Under the pieces are notes generated by a model. That model did not search any database. It saw only the letters and a program-made list of their open reading frames with translations, and was not told the DNA's origin. Below, in pieces: positions 1-5,401 of a DNA stretch of 9,889 nucleotides. The position numbers were made by a program, and so were the translations under genes. Source of the DNA: an uncultured Eubacteriales bacterium (GTDB lineage Bacteria; Bacillota; Clostridia; Christensenellales; Borkfalkiaceae); the NCBI GenBank assembly GCA_905207385.1, contig CAJLLH010000034.1, positions 1 through 9,889 on the forward strand, written 5' to 3'. Positions within the stretch are counted from its first letter, which is position 1. Each line of letters begins with the position of its first letter.

Positions 1-46
1 GCGCGCCGCCAAAGGCGCAACTCCTGTTATCCGCACCAACAAAAAA

Positions 47-75
47 GAGGACAGTTTTGCTGTCCTCTTTTTTTT
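47..75. terminator. Bidirectional intrinsic terminator
   Basis: GAGGACAG (47-54) pairs perfectly with CTGTCCTC (60-67) around the 5-base loop TTTTG. Eight T follow on the + strand (68-75), and six A precede on the left (41-46), which become a U-run on the - strand. It therefore fits the end of the leftward gene at 96-542 and of any rightward gene to the left of the window. Confidence 0.9.
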
Positions 76-95
76 CATAAGTTCATAAACACAAT

Positions 96-542
96 TCAAT
101 CTGCGCCAGTAATTTTTTCGCAAGAAAGATACTTTTTTAAAAAAATGTCAAGATATTCTTCCTTGGTTTTGCGCCCTCTTATAAGCTCTGCTATCCAGAA
201 TATCAAAATGGGAATGCATAAAATAACAGCCATAATCGCCGTTAAAATCCATGTGCAGACCTTTGAAAGCCTCGACTTACTGACGTAAACGTCAGGATTA
301 TCGGGATTGTAAACTATACTGCCCTCGATTATAGTTCCGTCTGATGTTTCTTTCAGAGAGCCGATAAACCAATATCCCGAATGGTCGCCTTTTTCTAAGC
401 CGAGCCAGATTGTGTCATCACTTTCGTCACGATATAAAAATTCTCTCTTTTCGGTTTCTGAGAACTGCTTAACAAGAGAAGGCATATTCTGTTTTATATA
501 TGAAGCTGAAAATTCCGACTTATACTTATAGATTTTTTCCAT
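96..542 (-). CDS. Hypothetical single-pass membrane protein, 148 aa
   Basis: I do not recognise the family. Residues 1-94 are polar, with a tryptophan- and glycine-rich stretch around residues 46-62 (IWLGLEKGDHSGYWFIGSL) that reads like a small beta-rich domain. Residues about 95-121 form one long hydrophobic helix (VCTWILTAIMAVILCIPILI and onward), followed by a basic, amphipathic tail (RGRKTKEEYLDIFLKKYL). There is no N-terminal signal peptide. The basic residues just after the helix suggest the tail is cytoplasmic. The ATG at 542 is preceded by no good Shine-Dalgarno (gtgttatttcggca), but a near-consensus promoter sits about 32 bases upstream and a terminator just downstream, so this is a complete one-gene unit. 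It is divergent from adhE, and nothing here links their functions. I am confident it is a gene; its role is unknown. Confidence 0.75.
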   Translation of the reverse strand: MEKIYKYKSEFSASYIKQNMPSLVKQFSETEKREFLYRDESDDTIWLGLEKGDHSGYWFIGSLKETSDGTIIEGSIVYNPDNPDVYVSKSRLSKVCTWILTAIMAVILCIPILIFWIAELIRGRKTKEEYLDIFLKKYLSCEKITGAD

Positions 543-573
543 TGCCGAAATAACACCGAGATACTTTTATACC

Positions 574-602
574 ATTATAAAAAAGCAAATAAGAAAAGTC
601 AA
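574..602 (-). promoter_or_regulatory. Sigma-A-type promoter for the leftward membrane-protein gene
   Basis: On the - strand, TTGACT (602-597), a 17-base spacer and a perfect TATAAT (579-574). Transcription should begin near 567, giving a leader of about 25 bases before the ATG at 542. Confidence 0.8.
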
Positions 603-669
603 GCCCGCAAAACACAAAGATTACGCTGCGCTGAGCGGTGAATACATACGGCAATAATATTAACCAATG

Positions 670-709
670 TTCTTTTTTAACTGTTTTTTGAAAAACATAA
701 CAAAAAGAA
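670..709. promoter_or_regulatory. 40-bp imperfect dyad upstream of adhE, possible operator
   Basis: The 19-base arms 670-688 and 691-709 are inverted copies matching at 15 of 19 positions around a 2-base centre. The outer 8 bases (TTCTTTTT / AAAAAGAA) and inner 7 bases (TGTTTTT / AAAAACA) match perfectly, and the four mismatches fall together between them. The centre also contains TTGAAA (688-693), which with TAATTT (710-715) could make a second weak promoter. The site lies about 30 bases upstream of the main adhE -35. AT-richness raises the chance of accidental symmetry. Confidence 0.4.
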
Positions 710-737
710 TAATTTTTTAATTTTCACGTTCGTACAC

Positions 738-766
738 TTGCAGTACGCGATTTCATTTGATAAAAT
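738..766 (+). promoter_or_regulatory. Likely main adhE promoter
   Basis: TTGCAG (738-743), a 17-base spacer and TAAAAT (761-766) put the transcription start near 773, with a leader of about 58 bases before the adhE ATG. The -35 is flanked by the inverted pentamers CGTAC (731-735) and GTACG (743-747), which would suit a repressor site. Confidence 0.65.
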
Positions 767-796
767 TTAATCGATAAAAAAATTACGATTTAATTT
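763..796. promoter_or_regulatory. Inverted repeat spanning the adhE -10 and start region
   Basis: AAATTTAATCG (763-773) and CGATTTAATTT (786-796) are inverted copies with one mismatch in 11, separated by 12 bases. The left arm overlaps the -10 and lies mostly before the predicted start, so this would act as a DNA site rather than an RNA hairpin. The right arm overlaps the start of direct-repeat copy 2. Confidence 0.35.
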
Positions 797-831
797 TTCA
801 CAATCGTGCAAAATTATCAGAGGAGGTCGTT

Positions 832-3441
832 ATGGAATTTAAATTCACATACGATATCTGCGACAGCGTAGAAAAGCTGGAAGAGCAGATAAAAAGAGTA
901 AGGGAAGCTCAGAAGATTTTTGCAACCTATTCCCAGGAGCAGGTAGACAAAATCTTTTTGGCGTGCGCCATTGCGGCGAACAAGGCAAGAATTCCCCTTG
1001 CAAAGCTTGCCGTTGAAGAAACGGGCATGGGCGTAGTTGAAGATAAGGTAATCAAAAACAACTACGCGGCTGAATACATTTACAACAAATACAAGTTCAC
1101 CAAAACTTGCGGCGTTATAGAGGAAGACAAATCTTACGGCTTCAAAAAGATTGCAGAACCCATAGGGCTTATTTCCGCAGTCATACCCACGACCAACCCC
1201 ACGTCTACGGCTATATTCAAAACGCTTATCTGCCTTAAAACGCGCAACGGCGTTATCATAAGCCCTCATCCCCGCGCAAAGAAGAGCACCATTGCAGCGG
1301 CTAAAATAGTATATGAAGCAGCGGTTGAAGCAGGCGCGCCCGAAGGCATTATCGGCTGGATAGACAGCCCCTCGCTTGAAATGACCAACCTCCTCATGAC
1401 CGAGTCTGATACAATTCTTGCAACGGGCGGTCCCGGCATGGTTAAAGCAGCTTACTCCAGCGGCAAACCCGCTCTCGGCGTAGGCGCAGGCAATACCCCC
1501 GCAATAATCGACGAATCTGCAGATATACTTCTTGCAGTAAGCTCCATAATTCATTCCAAGACTTTCGATAACGGTATGATCTGCGCGTCCGAACAGTCCG
1601 TCATTGTTGACGACAAGATTTACGACAAAGTAAAGAAAGAATTTGCTTACCGCGGTTGCTACTTCCTTAACCCCGAAGAGACCGAAAAGGTAAGAAAGAC
1701 GATAATCATAAACGGCGCGCTCAACGCAAAAATTGTTGGTCAGAGCGCATATAAAATCGCCGCGCTTGCGGGCGTGAAAGTTCCCGAAAGCACAAAAATC
1801 ATTATCGGCGAAGTTGAATCGGTAGATATTTCCGAAGAGTTCGCACACGAAAAGCTTTCGCCCGTGCTTGCTATGTACAGGGCAAAAGACTTCGACGACG
1901 CGCTCAACAAGGCTGAAAAGCTTATTGCTGACGGCGGTTTCGGTCATACTTCGTCCATTTACCTCAACGAAAACATCGCAAAAGACAGGCTTGAAAAGTT
2001 CAGCGAACGCATGAAGACCTGCCGTATACTTGTAAATACTCCTTCGTCTCACGGCGGCATAGGCGACTTATACAACTTCAAACTTTCGCCTTCGCTGACG
2101 CTCGGTTGCGGCACATGGGGCGGCAACTCTGTATCCGAAAACGTCGGCGTAAAACATCTTCTGAATATTAAATCAGTAGCCGAAAGGAGGGAAAACATGC
2201 TTTGGTTCAGAGCACCGCAGAAAGTATATTTGAAGAAGGGTTGCCTGCCCGTAGCTTTAGACGAGCTTAAAACGGTAATGGGCAAGAAAAAGGCGTTCAT
2301 CGTAACGGACAGTTTCCTTTACAAGAGCGGCTTCACTAAGTGCATAACCGATAAACTCGACGAAATGGGCATCGCTCACGATACGTTCTTCAACGTTGCT
2401 CCCGACCCTACGCTTGCATGCGCGCTTGAAGGCGTTGCACAGATGCGCAACTTCGAGCCCGACACGATAATCGCGCTCGGCGGCGGCAGCGCAATGGACG
2501 CAGGCAAGATTATGTGGGTGCTTTACGAACATCCCGAAGCTGACTTCCTCGATATGGCTATGCGCTTCATCGATATCCGCAAGAGGGTTTACACCTTCCC
2601 CAAGATGGGCGAGAAAGCTTACTTCATTGCAATACCCACCTCGGCGGGCACAGGTTCCGAAGTTACTCCTTTCGCGGTTATCACCGACGAAAAGACGGGC
2701 GTTAAATATCCCCTCGCAGACTACGAACTCATGCCCAACATGGCTATAATAGACACCGACCTTCATATGTCCGCGCCTAAGGGTCTTACGGCTGCTTCAG
2801 GTATAGACGCAGTAACGCACGCACTTGAAGCTTACGCTTCAGTAATGGCTACCGATTACACAGACGGACTTGCAATCCAGGCGCTCAAAGTTATATTCAA
2901 GTATCTGCCCCGCGCATACGAAAACGGTCAGACGGACGTTGAAGCAAGGGAGAAGATGGCTAACGCCGCTACAATGGCAGGTATGGCTTTCGCCAACGCA
3001 TTCCTAGGCGTATGCCATTCCATGGCGCATAAGCTCGGCGCATTCCATCATCTGCCTCACGGCGTAGCCAACGCGCTCATGATAGACGAAGTGCTTCGCT
3101 TCAACGCAGCCGAAGCTCCCGCAAAGATGGGCACGTTCAGCCAGTATGACCATCCCAAGACTTTAAGGCGTTATGCAGAAGTTGCAGAAGCCCTTGGCCT
3201 CGGCGGCAAGAACGATAAAGAAAAGCTTGAAAATCTTATCAAGGCCATCGACGAACTCAAGGCTAAGGTAGGCATAAAGAAGACAATAAAGGAATACGGC
3301 ATAGACGAAAACGACTTCCTTGCAAGGCTCGACGCCATGGTAGAACAGGCATTCGACGACCAGTGCACGGGCGCAAATCCCCGCTATCCTTTAATGAGCG
3401 AAATCAAGCAGATGTATCTTAACGCATACTACGGCAAATAA
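832..3441 (+). CDS. adhE: Bifunctional acetaldehyde-CoA / alcohol dehydrogenase AdhE
   Basis: AdhE reduces acetyl-CoA to acetaldehyde and then to ethanol, using two NADH; in other bacteria it assembles into cytoplasmic filaments (spirosomes). At 869 aa it is full length (E. coli AdhE has 891). Residues 1 to about 440 are the CoA-acylating aldehyde dehydrogenase domain, with the nucleotide-binding GVGAGNTP (216-223) and catalytic Cys251 in FDNGMICASEQ. Residues about 456-869 are the iron alcohol dehydrogenase domain, with ALGGGSAMD (548-556) for NAD and the ligand set Asp659, His663, His729 and His743 (GIDAVTH; CHSMAHKLG; LPHG). The conserved FDDQCTGANPRYPL near the end is intact, so both activities should be present. 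AGGAGG (821-826), 5 bases before the ATG, fixes the start. It heads an operon with the kinase gene downstream. Odd point: a strong ribosome-binding site and in-frame ATG at codon 456, exactly at the domain boundary. Confidence 0.97.
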   Translation: MEFKFTYDICDSVEKLEEQIKRVREAQKIFATYSQEQVDKIFLACAIAANKARIPLAKLAVEETGMGVVEDKVIKNNYAAEYIYNKYKFTKTCGVIEEDKSYGFKKIAEPIGLISAVIPTTNPTSTAIFKTLICLKTRNGVIISPHPRAKKSTIAAAKIVYEAAVEAGAPEGIIGWIDSPSLEMTNLLMTESDTILATGGPGMVKAAYSSGKPALGVGAGNTPAIIDESADILLAVSSIIHSKTFDNGMICASEQSVIVDDKIYDKVKKEFAYRGCYFLNPEETEKVRKTIIINGALNAKIVGQSAYKIAALAGVKVPESTKIIIGEVESVDISEEFAHEKLSPVLAMYRAKDFDDALNKAEKLIADGGFGHTSSIYLNENIAKDRLEKFSERMKTCRILVNTPSSHGGIGDLYNFKLSPSLTLGCGTWGGNSVSENVGVKHLLNIKSVAERRENMLWFRAPQKVYLKKGCLPVALDELKTVMGKKKAFIVTDSFLYKSGFTKCITDKLDEMGIAHDTFFNVAPDPTLACALEGVAQMRNFEPDTIIALGGGSAMDAGKIMWVLYEHPEADFLDMAMRFIDIRKRVYTFPKMGEKAYFIAIPTSAGTGSEVTPFAVITDEKTGVKYPLADYELMPNMAIIDTDLHMSAPKGLTAASGIDAVTHALEAYASVMATDYTDGLAIQALKVIFKYLPRAYENGQTDVEAREKMANAATMAGMAFANAFLGVCHSMAHKLGAFHHLPHGVANALMIDEVLRFNAAEAPAKMGTFSQYDHPKTLRRYAEVAEALGLGGKNDKEKLENLIKAIDELKAKVGIKKTIKEYGIDENDFLARLDAMVEQAFDDQCTGANPRYPLMSEIKQMYLNAYYGK
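2183..2199 (+). promoter_or_regulatory. Internal ribosome-binding site and ATG inside adhE
   Basis: AAAGGAGG (2183-2190) is followed after 6 bases by ATG (2197-2199), in frame with adhE as Met456. The protein made from it would be 414 aa and match the iron alcohol dehydrogenase domain alone. The bases encode a conserved stretch (ERRENMLW), so the match may be a by-product of amino-acid conservation. Confidence 0.4.
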
Positions 3442-3455
3442 GGAGGATTATGATA

Positions 3456-4205
3456 ATGAAAGACGAAAAAATAGTAGTCGAAAGACCGGGCAAAAAGATT
3501 TACAGGGACGGCGACAAGCTTGTAAAGCTCTTTGATAAGGGCTATTCCAAGGCTGACATCCTCAACGAAGCGCTCAATCAGGCGCGCGTTGAGGAAACCG
3601 ACCTCAACATACCCAAAATTCAGGCTGTATCGGTAGTGGACGGCTGCTGGTCCATTACGATGGACTACATCGAAGGCACCACGCTTGAACAGCTTATGAA
3701 CGAAAATCCCGATAAACTTGACGAATACCTTAATCTTTTCGTAGATATTCAGCTCAACGTTCATTCCAAGCGCGTGCCCCTTTTGAATATGCTCATCGAA
3801 AAGATGAACAGAAAGATAAGCGCGGCAGACCTCGACGCTACTACGCGCTACGAACTTCATACCCGTCTTAACGGAATGAAGAGGCACGTTAAACTCTGCC
3901 ACGGCGACTTCAACCCCAGCAACGTTATAATAACTGCCGACGGTACGCCCTACGTAATCGACTGGGCGCACGCAACTCAGGGCAACGCAGCCGCAGACGT
4001 TGCGCGCACTTACCTTCTGTTCTATCTGCAGGGCAAGGGCGACGTTGCCGAAAAGTACTTAAAGCTTTTCTGCAAAAAAGCAGATACGGCAATCCAGTAC
4101 GTGCAGAAGTGGATACCAATCGTTGCCGCTTCGCGTCTTGTTAAGGCTCCCGAAGAGGAAAAAGCCTTCCTTATGCGCTGGATAGACGTTGTCGAATATG
4201 AATAA
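3456..4205 (+). CDS. APH/choline-kinase-like small-molecule kinase, TIGR02172-like
   Basis: A protein-kinase-fold enzyme of the aminoglycoside-phosphotransferase superfamily that should transfer phosphate from ATP to an unidentified small molecule. Numbering from the upstream ATG at 3450, Lys26 (KLVKLFDK) is the likely ATP lysine, Glu40 (NEALNQ) its partner, HGDFNPSN (151-158) the catalytic loop with Asp153 and Asn158, and IDW (170-172) supplies the metal-binding Asp171. The sequence resembles what I remember of TIGR02172. Two ATGs compete: 3450 is only 3 bases after AGGAGG (3441-3446), while 3456 is 9 bases after it, so I chose 3456 (249 aa). The ribosome-binding site touches the adhE stop codon and no promoter lies between, so the two are co-transcribed. 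The superfamily name does not imply antibiotic resistance. The fold is secure; the substrate is unknown. Confidence 0.88.
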   Translation: MKDEKIVVERPGKKIYRDGDKLVKLFDKGYSKADILNEALNQARVEETDLNIPKIQAVSVVDGCWSITMDYIEGTTLEQLMNENPDKLDEYLNLFVDIQLNVHSKRVPLLNMLIEKMNRKISAADLDATTRYELHTRLNGMKRHVKLCHGDFNPSNVIITADGTPYVIDWAHATQGNAAADVARTYLLFYLQGKGDVAEKYLKLFCKKADTAIQYVQKWIPIVAASRLVKAPEEEKAFLMRWIDVVEYE

Positions 4206-4230
4206 TTATGCAAATTAATTAAATTTTTAT

Positions 4231-4260
4231 AAGGCTTGCTTAAAAAAGCAAGCCTTATTT
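4231..4260 (+). terminator. Terminator of the adhE-kinase operon
   Basis: AAGGCTTGCTT (4231-4241) pairs perfectly over 11 bases with AAGCAAGCCTT (4246-4256) around an AAAA loop, followed by ATTTTGTTGTT. The T-run is interrupted, so some read-through into the nfn genes is possible. Confidence 0.8.
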
Positions 4261-4262
4261 TG

Positions 4263-4292
4263 TTGTTAAATAAGATTTTGTTGTGATATAAT
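4263..4292 (+). promoter_or_regulatory. Extended -10 promoter of the nfnA-nfnB unit
   Basis: TTGTTA (4263-4268), an 18-base spacer and a perfect TATAAT (4287-4292) preceded by TGA, which makes an extended -10. Transcription should start near 4299, only about 4 bases before the ATG at 4303. Confidence 0.75.
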
Positions 4293-4302
4293 ATTTTGTA
4301 TA

Positions 4303-5400
4303 ATGAAGAACCTGATGTATTTTGCAGCAATTGAATTTGCCGACGACCCGAACGTCGCCGGAAGAAAGTACTGGTATGCGTGCCCTTTCGAAGATGCCGA
4401 ACCCGGAGACGAAGTTCTTGCCCCGCTCGGCAGGCACAACAACCTTCAACGCGGAATTATAAGGGAAGTGCGCTTTGCCAAAGATTACGAAGCGCCTTAT
4501 CCCGTATACATTATAAAATATATCAAAGAAATTATAAAAAGGCAGGGAGCTTGCAGTATGTATAAGATAATTGAAAAACGTGAACTCAACCCCACCGTAA
4601 CAATGATGGATATTTATGCGCCGCTCGTAGCCAAAAAGGCAGAACCCGGGCAGTTCATAATACTGCGCGTAGACGAAGAAGGCGAAAGAATACCTCTCAC
4701 CGTTGCAGGCTACAACAGAAAAGCGGGAACGGTTAAAATAATTTTTCAGATAGTCGGCGCAACCACTATGAAGCTCAACGCTAAAAATGCGGGTGATTGC
4801 ATTGCTGATTTCTGCGGACCTCTCGGCTGCGCGACAGAGACCGAGGGTCTTAAAAAAGTCTGCATAATAGGCGGCGGCGTAGGCTGCGCGATAGCTCTGC
4901 CCGTAGCCCAGAAACTGCACGAACTCGGATGCGAAGTACATTCTGTAATAGGTTTCAGAAATAAAGACCTTGTAATTCTGGAAGAAGAATTTGCCGCTTG
5001 TTCGGATAAGCTTACAATTATGACCGACGACGGAAGTTACGGCAGAAAAGGCGTTGTTACCGAACCGCTTAAAGAGGCGCTTGAAGGCGGCGAAGCTTAC
5101 GACAAGGTTATTACAATAGGTCCGCTCATAATGATGAAATTTGTAGTTGCCGCGGCTAAACCTTTCGGCGTGCCCGTAACCGTATCCATGAACCCCATAA
5201 TGATAGACGGAACGGGAATGTGCGGCGGTTGCAGACTCACGGTAGGCGGCAAAACAAAATTTGCCTGCGTTGACGGACCCGATTTCGACGGATACGAAGT
5301 CGATTTTGACGAAGCGATGGAAAGGGGAAGAATGTATTCTTCGTTTGAAGCGCATGCGCGCGAAGAAGAATGCAACCTTTTCAAAAAGGAGGTAAAGTAA
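4303..5400 (+). CDS. nfnA: NfnA-type FAD/[2Fe-2S] subunit with an extra N-terminal domain
   Basis: Residues 86-365 match the NfnA / sulfide dehydrogenase-like family, the NADH-side subunit of NADH-dependent reduced ferredoxin:NADP+ oxidoreductase. Visible motifs are the FAD-binding RIPLTVAGY (129-137), the nucleotide loop GGGVGCAIA (190-198), GPLIMMKF (273-280), and the [2Fe-2S] ligands Cys307, Cys310 and Cys322 in DGTGMCGGC and ACVDGP; Thermotoga NfnA uses a nearby Asp as fourth ligand. Residues 1-85 are additional and of unknown function: KYWYACPFEDAEPGDEVLAPLGRHNNLQRG resembles, weakly, the N-terminal domain of PriA helicase. Met86 (ATG 4558), with AGGGAG 8 bases upstream, looks like the usual NfnA start, so a 280-aa form may also be made. 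The 5' start could be 4303 or 4315; neither has a good ribosome-binding site. NfnB follows after one base. The NfnA part is secure; activity against a SudB-like role cannot be separated by sequence. Confidence 0.9.
   Translation: MKNLMYFAAIEFADDPNVAGRKYWYACPFEDAEPGDEVLAPLGRHNNLQRGIIREVRFAKDYEAPYPVYIIKYIKEIIKRQGACSMYKIIEKRELNPTVTMMDIYAPLVAKKAEPGQFIILRVDEEGERIPLTVAGYNRKAGTVKIIFQIVGATTMKLNAKNAGDCIADFCGPLGCATETEGLKKVCIIGGGVGCAIALPVAQKLHELGCEVHSVIGFRNKDLVILEEEFAACSDKLTIMTDDGSYGRKGVVTEPLKEALEGGEAYDKVITIGPLIMMKFVVAAAKPFGVPVTVSMNPIMIDGTGMCGGCRLTVGGKTKFACVDGPDFDGYEVDFDEAMERGRMYSSFEAHAREEECNLFKKEVK
4544..4560 (+). promoter_or_regulatory. Internal ribosome-binding site at the canonical NfnA start
   Basis: AGGGAG (4544-4549) precedes the in-frame ATG at 4558-4560 by 8 bases. 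The protein from this ATG begins MYKIIEKRELNP, as NfnA homologues normally do. It could give a second, shorter product or be a relic of a former gene boundary. Confidence 0.5.
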
Positions 5401-5401
5401 A

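Larger units (their letters stand above)
716..810 (+). promoter_or_regulatory. Paired direct repeats bracketing the adhE promoter, possible operators
   Basis: Copy 1 (716-736) and copy 2 (789-810) share TTTAATTTT(T)CACnnnCGTnCA, with 18 of 21 bases identical apart from one extra T in copy 2. The CAC triplets are 74 bases apart, close to seven helical turns, so both copies face the same side of the DNA. Copy 1 ends just before the -35; copy 2 lies in the 5' leader. The regulator is not identifiable. I see no match to the clostridial Rex consensus TTGTTAAnnnnTTAACAA. Confidence 0.4.

Noticed and set aside
1..46. Possible tail of a rightward gene at the left edge
   Set aside because: No + strand stop codon falls before the terminator, and the open frames would end inside or past it. 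Too little sequence to claim a gene.
661..831. Rex operator upstream of adhE
   Set aside because: I looked for TTGTTAAnnnnTTAACAA or a close variant and found none; the symmetries present are different.
817..2052. Long open frame opposite adhE (411 codons, - strand)
   Set aside because: It is antisense to a certain gene; the product is rich in Cys, Phe and Tyr with no recognisable domain. It reflects codon bias of adhE.
3456..4205. Aminoglycoside resistance gene
   Set aside because: The fold and catalytic motifs are those of the broad APH superfamily, but the sequence is nearer TIGR02172-like kinases and the context is metabolic. No resistance claim is supportable.
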